In this document: piece by piece, positions 37,701-50,500 of the stretch | Numbering within the stretch: position 1 is the stretch's first letter | Layout of the letters: each line of letters begins with the position of its first letter | NCBI GenBank assembly: GCA_038496675.1 | Contig: CM076661.1 | Coordinates: 10,260,139-10,324,138 of the forward strand | Origin: Rachycentron canadum | Taxonomy: Eukaryota; Chordata; Actinopteri; Carangiformes; Rachycentridae | Length of the DNA stretch: 64,000 nucleotides | Direction: 5' to 3' | Notes under the pieces: model-generated | What the model saw: only the letters and a program-made list of their open reading frames with translations | Database searches by the model: none | What the model was told of the DNA's origin: nothing | Program-made: the position numbers and the translations under genes

Positions 37701-40700
37701 ACCTTCTGACCTAAAATGAACCAACAGCCAACTAAATCAAATTTAAGTGGAACAGCAGAAGAAATCGCCTCTGGAGCAGTGTGCTCCTTGAAGAAAATAT
37801 TTAATCTTATCTTAAAGTTATTTCTGTGTTCATGTTGAATCATGTAACTCATAGTTGATTTCATCACCTACTCAATTTTGGGTATTTTCCATTTTGCATT
37901 AGCTACTTTCGACCTCCTGACAGGTATAATTAATGTTTTTTTTAATGCTACTCTTCGAAGACTGGGTTATGATGCAAGGTCATAATTTGCAGATGTGTTT
38001 GCCCTTTTCATATAGAATATGGTAAAATGTGTGTAAAGATGTGTGTGTTACACAGGCTTAGCTGGGTACCTTCTCTTTGCGTGCAAGGAGGGTGAAAGGG
38101 ATGTGTTCTCTAGGACTGCGTCCTTGGTTGTTGCTGGTTAGCAGCTGAATGGGTTCTGCCATATCTGTCAACAGACAAACAAACAGTACTTGGTCAGTTT
38201 AAACCATGGTCCAAAAATGCACCATTATAAAAACATTTTCAGGAGAGAAAACAGATATTCTGCTCCTATGTTTTTTTTGTTTGTTTTTTTTTGTGTGTGT
38301 TTACTAAACCCTTAATCAGATGCTTGCATCTACAGCTACATAATAGTAAAAAGAAGAAGAAAGATGATGTTTTTAGCCACTGACACAATGCAGTTATGCC
38401 TGGCTTGTTGATACTATGTGTTTTGGGTCTGCATGCTGACACCATTAAAAAAAAAAGCTATGATTAACCTCTCGTACAGTATAGCTACATACAGTAGATA
38501 AACTTCCATATAACTTTTTTCCACTCACATCACATCACATGTGCACTTGCATTCACCTCTCTAATCTATATAAAATGTCCTCATTTCCAGTAATCTGCTG
38601 GTACGCTGCCAGATGGACAAAGCACTGTTCCAGGATGTCGCAGAGAGTAATGTTTATTTGAGCTGATGGAGAGGACACTGACTAAAGCTGCCCAGGGCCA
38701 GGTATAGACTGGCATTAACAGAGATGTACTACAGTAGTGGCCAGTAGTAACTTTGCTGTGTTTTATGTATCAACAGTATAGTTAACTCCCTTTTTGAGCT
38801 GAGACTTAAACTTTTCTCCAACCAAAGGAATTCAAACATATTATAGATTCTTTTATTAAACATATGTAACAGATATTGTAATTTTGCTTTACGTACTTAG
38901 AATTAATGTAATGTGGACCATACTGCATAATGCTGCAAGAGAGAAACTTCTTACTGTCTTAAATATTAACAGTATAAATACCCGGATTGTTTTATCACGA
39001 TCTAATAACAGCATTATGTTCCATTGTTGAACCATCAAATACAAGGCACTCAAGGTGAACCCAATTTAATCACATTTTGTCAATCAATACCATGGGGAAC
39101 AACTGGGTCAGACGAATCTGTGGCATTTAGGTGATCAATCATTTGACAACAAACAAAGCCGATGGTTGGGGGTGTAAGTGTTTTGCATGTGTGCACATTT
39201 TATCTAATTTCTTCACTGAGACAGACAGGGAGGGAAGGAAAACACACTAAACCTAAAAGCATTGTGTGGTTATCCACACTTGCAGGCAAGTACTGCATGT
39301 GCACGCACGTGCGCTCACACACACACAAACTGTTTTTATGACAGCCCCTCCAAAGCTGCTTAGTGTTGAGGCAGAACAGTCAACACGCCCAGTCAACAGA
39401 TACACTTGTACCTGTGCTTTCTACTCCAGACTGACCCACAGTCACGTACACTTTCAGTCTGGATCCTGTTACAATAACCTGTTTTTTTTTTTTCTTGTTA
39501 TCCATAATTTTTTTAGAAAAAGCTTTCAACAACTACATTTCCAGTAAAGGTTTACCGTTGCTGAGAATCCTCAGTTTTGACACTGAACCTATGCATACTT
39601 TAAATTAGAGCAGAATTTTGACATATTTCCTGAAATAACAGATATAGGTTTTGATAAGAATACCCTGTTGGCAAGTCTCGCTTTGATAGAGATCACTGAA
39701 ACAAAGATTTGTTGAAATAATTTTTCATACTACAGCAAACTCAATTCATGAATTTTCAACTATCCATAATAGGTGATGAGGTGCAATCTATTTATGGCTT
39801 TGATGACATGTAAAATTGCTTAATGTAAACGCAGTGAAATGAAAAAAAAAGTAAAACCATGGTATATGTTGGGAACACACCAAATACACATGCCAACACT
39901 TTTTAATTAATCTTCTTTCAAATGCGCTGACAAAATGCGGGGGAAAAAAAAAAAAAATCAGCAATGTCACAACAGATTAGTCCTGCTGCAAGATCAGCAT
40001 GCAATAGGGGTTGTTATTGGGCACGAGGACACTGCTGTTTAATTTGTTTGTAGTTTCTTGGGTAAGCTAATGCACTTATTACTGTCAGTATTTATGAGGG
40101 GAGACCGGGACAGACAGAGTTTTGTTTAAGTGTTCATTTGGTGTTCACTGATGTGAACACTGTACAGTGGCCATTTCAGAGTGCTCTTGCCCTTCATTTT
40201 TGAAGCCATACATGTCATCTTGTTGACAATCCACAAGGCCCTCATGCATTAGCATTAGTTGATGATATCTGCATATCTGACTCCTTTTACTTTGCAACGA
40301 GCCATTGCGCATATCCACAGCAAATAATATCATCTTTGTTTCCAGTAAAGAGTCTCACAGAGAAGGCATGAAAATCATACAGTTGTACTGCAAGAGTCAA
40401 AGATACAAACAAATATAGATCGTTTTAGTGACCTAGATTTGTACTTACAGACATCTAAACTGCTGGAGGCCACAATAATAGTTGTTGCTGTTTGATGTTT
40501 TACAGTACTTGATTTAAAAAGAACTATTAAGTATTAACTGTTAAGTAGCTGCTGTGGAGTTAAACTTGTATATGTAGCATTAGTAGCTCCTACTACTTCA
40601 CACACTCAGCAGCCTGTAGCATTTCTGCATGACGAGCTAGACGCCAGCCACACTTCACTTCATCTGACTCCATCCCAATTAGAGTAAAGGAGTTTACTGT

Positions 40701-41839
40701 GGCCTTGACGTGTTCTGAGCGACAGTATGGTGGTGCAGGACTTTGCAGCTACAACCTCAGCACCAGTGCAGGCAAGGTAACTAATCCCCCCTGAGTCACA
40801 AAGCCCCAGCAAGTGATTTAGTACTCAATTAGTGCAGTGAGGGCAGAGGAACAAGGATGTGCCAGTGTGTGTTACTGGGATCTCACGGGGCACCCGCAGA
40901 GTTTCGAGCAGATAGTAGTGACAAGAGGTCACACATAAACAGTGCTTCACGTTAAGGGGACACCAGCCAAAAGGTTGAAAATTTACTTTGTTTACTGTTG
41001 TGTCCTGTATCTGTGTTTTAAAAAAGGGCATTTAATTGGTAGGAACTGGTAATTAAGATGTTGACATTGAGCTTATCTTAGTGAGTCCATCGTCCAGGTC
41101 GGTGTCTCCAAGGTCTGTGATTAGCAGCGACTTGGAAGGTTCCAGAGTTCAAAACAACTGCTAACACATCAAATTAAACACTACGGCTTTGAATGGGAAC
41201 TACAGAGTATAGGCCACTGTAGGCCATTTTTATGTACTGCAACAGTGCTGTCTGAGGTTCAGCTCAATCGCCTGCTAAAGTCAGACTCACTATTTTGGTC
41301 TAGTGGACATCTTTTCAGTTCAGGGGTAGCTGAGCAGTTCAGACCATATTCCAATCAAAAGCAAAAGTAAACAAACAAGATGGTTCCACCAGTAATTGAA
41401 AACAGAGCCAGTCATCCAGTCAGCTTCACCTTACAAATTTTAGGTCAGACTAATGGTATTACTGTACCAACCTCTAAAAGTACCATATAATAGTATATTT
41501 AATAGTGTTAATACAGTCGTATACATTTGATTTAGTTGTTACACTTGCATAACCCCATTGAGTTACTATTGTGTCTGCATATACGGTAGTACCATATCAA
41601 TGGTAGCAAAAAACCTCATTCACTTCAGTAACATATGATGGTTGGTGTTTATTCCATCTTATCTAGTTATCTGAATGCATTATGCATTATCATGGTGTGC
41701 TTTTTTTGGCTTATTCTATGAGTGAAATATTACACATTTCATTTAATATAAGCAACCTATAAGCAGTATTAAACCATTCAGAGAAGCTATATGCAGACAA
41801 AATGGCGAACATGGTTTGTAATGCCTAGTCATAATACAC

Positions 41840-41885
<46 letters not shown>

Positions 41886-44489
41886 CTGTGAGTAAAAGTG
41901 CTATCTTACTTGCAAATTCAATGCTATTGCAAATACCAGAGTGAAATTGCAATCTCTTGCTTTCTGTGCAAGTGTTAAGTGTTACATTGGACTTTCCCAG
42001 CTGTTTCCACTCTAAGCGCCTCAAAAACCATATGCCATTGACTTTTTAATGAAGTGGGCCATAGAAACACATCTGCAGTGTATGTGTTTTGATAGAATAA
42101 TGGAACAACTGAATCAAAGATCAGTTACTAGCTCTGTTAACTAAGTTACTATAGAGTTTGTTATGATTCTGCAGACCAGATCTCTAGCAATTTAAATATC
42201 AAAGGTATCAAACTTTCCATTTCTCCACTAGAAATCCCTCCGGGGGACCCCTGGAGGCCCCATGACCCCACCTGATTAAATAAACGTACTTGTTATTGTC
42301 CTGTGACAGTTTAGCTCTTTAAATTGTCCATCTGCATGGGAGGAGTTTTCTGGCTGTCTGCTCCGAAGTTTGTCACCATACAATTTAATAGCTAAAACAC
42401 ATGGGAATGAGTTGTCCTGGCTGGAACTGGTTCAACTATGCACCTCACTGGAAACTAGGTCAGCGTACAGTCGTGCAGGGATGGTATTCCTTGTGGAAGT
42501 TGAGCTAAAGTAACCCAACTGAAGACAAACACGCTGTTAGTTGTTTTTACTTGCATGCACACATCTCTTTAATGATAATAAGTAAAAGAAAGCTGAGGCG
42601 AAAACATATAAGTTATTAGTTATATTCTGTTTCCTGTCGTCGTATTTATCTTTTGTTTTTACCTTGAGAAACTTCCACTTGGTGTCCCCTGGCTACGTCC
42701 TGCCAGTAATTCAGCAGTCGGTCTGAATCTTCGTCCTCCTCCATGAGCTCTCCCCCCTCTTCCAGGCTTCCGTTGCCGGAGTCTGACAGCTGGTCTTCCG
42801 AGAAAGACTCGAGGTCCTCCAGTGTGATCATCCCGTGTCGGTCGGGCCCGCTACCGTCGCCGCTGCCGCCTCCTCCTCCTCCTCCACCACCGCCGCCGCC
42901 ACCACCACCACCGCCGCTCATCTGGCAGCCACCTCGGTCCATTTCTGTTCGTTAGACTAATACCTACCGCGGAAAAACACTTCGAAAGGCTGACCCAAAA
43001 TGAAAAAACCTACAACTACTCATGCACCGTCGCTGAAATTAGTCGTCGGTTTAAGCGCTAATCTTAAACCGACCCCCCACCCCCCCCACCCCCTTCGGTC
43101 GGACCTCAGTAGGACAATCGTTAGTTCGTGGTCGATAAACCAGGCACTGTTCAGCCTTTCCCGACGCATTTAGCCATGTTTACACCCGCTGCCGTTACAT
43201 CGGACCGGAACGAGCCATACTCCTTTAGTCCTGTGCACTTTTTAATTTGCTTAAAAACAAGGGACGAGTCGCCTCCTCCGCCCGCGCACGGCAGCGTGAC
43301 GCCTCCCTCGTCGTAGCCGGAGGTGAACGCGATGTTTATAGGAGAGCAGGGCGGCCCACGTGACGCCGCGCGCCCCGCTCCCCCGCCTCCTGCTGCCCGA
43401 GACCATAAATACGCGGGACCCTCACGCGGTTGCAGTCGTTTCACCGGGAGGGTCTCGGGCTTCAGACCGGGGTCCTCTGTACTTTCCCTGTTTAGTTCAT
43501 TACTTCCTAACATACCTGTTGTCCGTGAGCACAGGTGTTTATTCTTTGCGCGCGTGTGGCAGATACAGCTGCAACTAATGACTTAGACTTTCTTTAGGTT
43601 GTGTTGATTATTTGTTTATTCGTAATTCAGACTATAAAATATCAGAGACGTGAACTGAGGAAAAAGGGAAAAAATTGTTTTCTGTTAATTGATTTATCAA
43701 AAACCATTTCTTCCCTGCCATTATTTTTGTGTTTTTATTGAAATTTTAAAGGTGTTTTAGTCTTTTAGTATTTTACTATGTTTTTTTGAAATTCTCGTTC
43801 TTTCTGAAGCACTTTTTAACTTCACCTGTGTTTGAAATGTCATTTACAAATAAAGCTGCCTTACCTTGTCTAGTGTTGTATATGCTTTGTGAAGGACCTT
43901 CCATTTATCCATCTATGGCTGATGAAATAAGTCTTTTGACAGCATTTTGCAAAAATTTACACAGTATCATAATAACAAATCATTTCTATTTTCTATCCTT
44001 TTACATCAGTTTATCAAACATATTCTATACCCACACAGTTAAGAACACAAATTAACTTCTTGTTAATACAAATTAATGTAATTACTCTTTTTGGATGAAC
44101 GCGTTAAATTACAGTGGCAGCTTGATCTTATTTGTGTATAACACCCAGTTTGTAACAGTGACACCTTGGTGCATGTCACTATTTGCATCCCAACCCTTTA
44201 AGAAATTGATGAATGCCTTGACAACAGGACACCCACTCGTAGGAGGTGGCGAGGAATGAGTCAGAAGTGTGTGTGCATATACACATCTGCGTGACTGCAA
44301 TGGCTGGTTTGTAAATGTAAAAGGAGAGGCAATGAAGACTCACTGCAAAATACTGTAAAATGCTGTAAAATACAAAATAAGCAAATCGAAAGACTCGAAA
44401 AAGGTAGACTATGAAGAATTTCAAATAATTATCCCTTGTGTTATTTGCTTTGGTACATCATTTTCTAAGTAAATAGTCTTTTAATGTGG

Positions 44490-44530
<41 letters not shown>

Positions 44531-47500
44531 TAAAAAATTCCCAGGATAATAAACAAATTTGAACTTGTGCGCTAGGGGACAGACTAGGCAGGATTTCCTC
44601 TAATCTGTGTCGGTGCGACAGCCAGCCACCATGTTGCACCCTTCAACATGCACGTAGAGAGGCTGTTACATAATCCCCTATAGTCTGTGTGGGAGTCTCC
44701 ATGTAAATGCACATATGCAAACATGCAAACATGAACAAATGCTCTGAAACGCATACATCTGAAAATAGTCTAGACCTAATAGCCCCCCTGCATGACTGTA
44801 TATATCCACCTACATCACCATTGGGGATGTCTTTGTCCTCATGTTTGTTTATTGTAAATCCACTGGACAGAGATTACATTTTGATTTACAAAAGCATGTT
44901 TGGAAGCAACAACATACTATTATCACTTAATTTAATATGTTGAAATTTTTAGACTTTATTCTAACAGTGACCCTATTATTTACCCCCTCACCCTATTATT
45001 TACCCCCCCCCACCCCAACACACACACACACACCTCAATGTTGGTAAGGAAGGCTTTACCATGCACAAACACACACACCATTACCACAACACATGTTCTT
45101 TGCATTGTTGACATACAAGAGTGAGTTCATCTTAGTGTAGTTTCTGTTATTAATAGCTGCCCACAGACTGGCTTTTTCACAGCCTCTCCACGTCACTTAA
45201 CTCCATGCCCTTCAACCAATCAGCTGTTGGCCCTTCGGAGCATGCTCAGTGAGGCTCGCATCAATGATGTTGACCCATGTCCTCTCCTTTTCTCTCCTCT
45301 CCTTTTCTCTCTTCTCCTCTCCTCCTCTTCTCTCCTTTTCTCTCTTTTCCTCTCCTCTCATTTTCTCTCCTCTCCTTTTCTCTCTTTTCCTCTCCTCTCC
45401 TCTCCTTTTCTCTCTTTTCCTCTCCTCTCCTCTCGTTTTATCTTTTGCTCTCCTCTCCTTTTCTCTCTTTTTCTCTCCTCTCCTCCATTTTTTTTAAATC
45501 AGTGTATTATTATCATTATCAGGTGATAATATACTTGAGGGTATTTTTGTCATCATCTTAATATCGCTTTATGTTTTTCTTCACTTTCTCTGTTGTTATG
45601 CTCACTTTGTAAAATATTTGTCAAAAATTTCCATCTATTTAATTTTAATTGGCAAGTCTCTCATACATGTGTTTTATTGCTTCAGCAAAGTAAACAAATA
45701 GATAATAAATCTGGTCCTGCTAGTACCGGTAGACAAAGAGGAAGTATAAATACGCCTAGTGACATGATAAATTTAATTAACAGGTATCTCTATCATTAAA
45801 GTGTAGGAAACAAGAAATTCTCTGAAATCATAGATGAAATAGCAGTTTAGTTTTCTTTCTGCACCTTTTGCCATTTCACTCCACATTCCAACCAAACAAA
45901 AACAGCGACCTCACTAATCTAATCTTGTGTAATCTCATAATCTGGCCCTGACTGCAGCATACACATTCCCACACTGCGCTCCACCTGTCAATTAACTAGA
46001 GGAGGGAGGATTGTGCCTTGTAACCATCTTGTGGCCCTTTCTATGAATGGTGTTGTTTGACACAAACAACTTCACAATACAGCATATGAAGGCGTTCAGG
46101 TGTTCCTTCTCCAAATTTCATGGCAATCAATCAAATAGTCATATGGTCACATACATTTAACCCATCAGTCTGGACCATATGATTTTGAATAAGGATGGAT
46201 AGCTTTTTGGATGATTTAACAACATTTCATTGTCCCTCCAGCAATGCTGTTAGTGGGGCTGAAATCAAACCAATTCAAGTATCTGAGAAATGGGCATTTA
46301 ATTTATGACATTAAACAGATTGCCTGAGCAATCGTGTTATCATGACTTCAATCCAGCTACATTATATTTTGTTCATCATTTTGCAGAGGATGCAATCAAT
46401 CACTGGATCAGTGGTGAAGAGGTTGTGAAATATTTTCATTTCCATATTGTTAATGTGAGATCCTCATTCTGCTGCCAGGGTTGTTGTTGTCGTCAACTGG
46501 CAGGTTCAGATGCCTATACTTCATCATTTCTCCTCTCCACCATCTTTCTCAGACATAACCACTTCTTTTTCTAGTCCTCTTCTTCTGTAGCCAAGTCCAC
46601 AGTATTATCTGCTCTGTCTTTTTCTGTACCCAGAATTACACACCTTCACTGTGCAATTAAATCCCCATCCATTTCCTCCCATCAGTCCTCCATCATTTCC
46701 TTCATCTGTCACAACTATGACTGCATCATCTTGTAATTGAGCTGTTGGTCTGTCTGGCTGAAAAATAGCACCTCAGATCTTACCACTTTACCATGTGGTC
46801 TTCTACAGTAGGTGAAAGAATACAAAAATCTAAAGTAAATGTAATATAAACCACAAAATAAAATGAAAATGTAGGTAAAGAGGTTAATAGAAAAAATGCC
46901 ACTATGCATTTCACATAGAAGTAGCTATGCTTCATTTACCTATTGTGTATATTTACATAAATGAAATGAAATGAAATGAAATGTAATATGTAAATTATCA
47001 AATAATCCTCCGTTGTCTTTCTTGAACTCTCACTCTATTGCACACTGAATTACGATAATAAAAACCGTAATACCTCTGTTTTTCAATAAACCTCCTTTAG
47101 CAAACACCTGTTAAGTGATGTGTCCTCAGGTTTAAACCATATCATGTGTAATGACAGACCTAACCAGATGGACTGGCTTCGTCACACTTCCATGAAAAAG
47201 CTCTCAGGGCTAGGTGATATAGCTGTTGATGTTTTCTGAAAGGTCAGTGGAATTAATGGTTGTTATTTAACCCTTCGCCTTTGTCTCCATGAGCTCTAAA
47301 GTTCACTTGCATTTCACCTCAGAGAAACAGGCTGAGGTTTAGCAGAAATAACACTTCAAGAAGGATGCATAATATCAGGGTTTTTTGATTTTTTTTTTTG
47401 TTCTGGTCCAGTGGTGATTGTGAAGGTTAGAGTTAATTTTAAAAATATATATAAAATTATATAATAATAATAAATAAATAATAATAATTTAATTTACATA

Positions 47501-50500
47501 TTTCATATGTATAATATAAATATATAAAATATATTTTATGTGTGTATATTAAATATATTGTTATCCAGTGATGACTGTCAACATGTTTTAAAATAGTGCA
47601 TACACTCTCAAATACTAACATTTTATTTTGAAATATCATATGAATATTAAAGCAACACTACACAATACTATAACTATATAAGCAGTCTTGTTGTTGTTGT
47701 TGTTCTCCTCCTCCTCCTCTTCCTCCTTCTTCTCCATTTGTCCTACTTTATACACCCCCCACCGTAATTAAGGTTTGCGCCCATTTCATAACACAATCAC
47801 CATTTACAAATGAAAACAACTGTCTGCCCACTTCTTCTTTCATTTGAAATTTGAAATCAACTGAAAATTGCTCCTGTGCAATTTCCAGAGCAGTTGTTCC
47901 ACACAGCTGAAATTGAAATTGTAATGACCCAGCCTGCCATTATCTGCGGTCGTGAGGATGAATAGATATTGTTAAAATTGTCTGTTTGACAAACTGCTTC
48001 CATCTCTCCGTCTGTTATTAGGAAATGAGGCCAGAGAGAAAAAGAAAAACCCAAGCACATTATAATGTGATTATGTGTCTCTTGTTGAAGTAAGATTTCT
48101 ATTCAGTCTCTGAAGGTCTGTTTACCAATAAAGGAACACCTGTGTATCTCAAAGTGGTCACAGTGGGAATGTGTGTGTGTGTGTGGATGCACTTTCCAGC
48201 CTTGTGCAGCAGGGTGTTAGCTTTCAGTCTGATGCATTACTGCCTAAAACAGGAAATGGCCTATTATTGATGATCTACAGTGTACGCTGTGTACGTGTGT
48301 TACTCTTCCTGACAGGTGCTGGACAAATTCATGTCTCGCCTGGTCCAGAACCGGGTGATGGCACATAAGGATCTGAGGACTCTCACCAAATACCAGCTCA
48401 TCCTTGCCAGGGACCAGTTCCGTAAAAACCCACCACCGTACATCAAGGCACGGACTCTTCTCTGTGAATTAAATGGATGCTACTCTGTGCTATACAGCTT
48501 TACATGATATGTCACATAGAATCTCAGTTTGGAGATATATGGAGACAAAATGATTATATCAGTTAATAGTCCTGGCAGTTAAATAATGTAAATGTAAAAC
48601 ATATGCAGTCCTCATACTTTTGCTTACACCTTTGGTTTTGATACAAACAAGAGACTTGAAGATGATGTTATGAAGACAGAAGCATGGCATCTGTTAAATT
48701 CAGGAGCCAACTTTATTGATGTTAGTTTTCCAGCTGAAATGTTTTTAAATATTGTATAATATAAATACTATAACCCCCTCCAGATTATTGGGTTTGTCTT
48801 TAGAAAATGTGTTATATATTAGTTGAATTAAAATTAATGGAACGTCTATCTACATTTAGATTTTCAAGACAAGCATGGCTACCTAAAAAAAAGGCTTGAA
48901 GTCTTCTTATTTAGTGAAAATGCATCAGATGATATTGTAATTTTGAGATATCACATCCTACTTGCAAAGTGATATTACAGAGGCCTACGTGTTATAGTAA
49001 CTTCTGATATATACAATATATAAAGCTCCTTACCTGAATATTTTATTTATTCAAATCCCTTTAATCAAATTCTTACCAGTGGTCTCACAATGATCTCATA
49101 GACTCAAATGACCACTTGCTCTCTACAGGGTCCGCAGCAGGGAATGCTGGAGGGCGACTTTGCCCTTTGCATCAGTTTGTACCATGGCTATGAGCTGCTG
49201 ATGCAGATGGGGCTCCGATCACTCTTTTTTTACATCCAGGGAATCATGGACGGATCAAGAGGTCAGGCACCAAAGTCTTTCAAATGCCAGGTTTTTTATT
49301 CCATGCCACTGGTTGTATGCATACCTGGTAATGTACAGTGTATGCTTTGTAAAAATCTTGATATGAGAACATACGCTGTTTGCTTCAGAGATGTCCAGGG
49401 CGAGGAACGAGCTGCAGAGGACTCCCACCTTAATGGACCTCTACCATGAGATGGAAGCAATGTTTGTGAAGCCATCTGCTGGTACCTGAGCACTTACTCA
49501 ACCCATATTAGTCACATTTATGATTATGTATCATTCATTTCTTTATTATTGGGGGAGGTGTTTTGATAGTAACTTTTTAATTTGGTTTGTACAGCAGTCT
49601 GCCACTTTATACTATAGGTAGGAATACACTGCCTCTATTTGACTAATTAATGTCCTCTGTGATTAATATTTGCAGGTCCAGATGAGCCATTTGTTTACAG
49701 TCATCCCAAACTGGAGAAATTGGAGGGAGTGGTGCTGCAGCACTTCACAATGTGGGCTGAGAGCTCAGCAGACAATAATGGTGATTTACTTATTATAGCA
49801 GTGCTATGTTGTGACTAATATGTGAAATAGTTGTTCTGAGCTGAATCTACAATTCTCTTCATCTTCTAACTACAGAAAAGAAAAACAAGTATATGGCGTT
49901 ACATTAAAGTAGATCAGCCAATTTTTCTGCTTACATTAAAGATGCAACATTGGAGTTTTATCTTTCTAATTCCTGATAACTATATAGGATCACACTTTAA
50001 ATCCTCAGTTATTTGCAAAAATCTTGTGCAGCATCCTGACTAAACATAAGAAGAGAAATACAGCATTGTTTTGTTAATGTAATTCAGTCTATAGGAAATA
50101 ATAGGTTGATCCTAAACTTGGAAGCATATACCAAATACCAATACACATTGATGTATGGTATGTACAAGTGCCGTAAGAAATCAGCTCATGGTTACTGAAG
50201 CAATTTGTGATCAGTCTTTTTTTTCCCCCTTTTTCGTTAATGTCCAGGTTCAGTTGCTCAGGAAGTAAGCACACGCGTGATGATCTTTTCGTCGTTCCGT
50301 GAAAGCGTACAGGAGATCGCGGCCATGTTGAACCGCCATGCCCCGCTGGTCAGAGTCATGACCTTTATGGGCCAAGCCTCAGCTGGGAAGGGGGTCAAAG
50401 GCTTCACCCAAAAGGAGCAGCTTGAGGTAGGTGTACATGTGGTACGATATAAGTATAGCGACAAAAAATAAAAATGTCTGTCTGCTGGCATGTTGATTTC

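Larger units (their letters stand above)
43471..48315. other. FANCM intron 4, right part, no gene seen
   Basis: Non-coding and AT-rich, with several simple repeats (GAT, pyrimidine, AAATG and ATA tracts) and a decayed interspersed repeat near 46,085-46,245 (AAATTTCATGGCAATCAATC and flanks). No exon on either strand is supported. Confidence 0.6.

Noticed and set aside
43151..43586. Open frames on both strands in the CpG island
   Set aside because: GC-rich DNA has few stops; no start context or similarity, and the region acts as the SOUL promoter.
45227..45561. Ser/Leu/Phe-rich open frames in three plus frames
   Set aside because: All are translations of the same pyrimidine tract.
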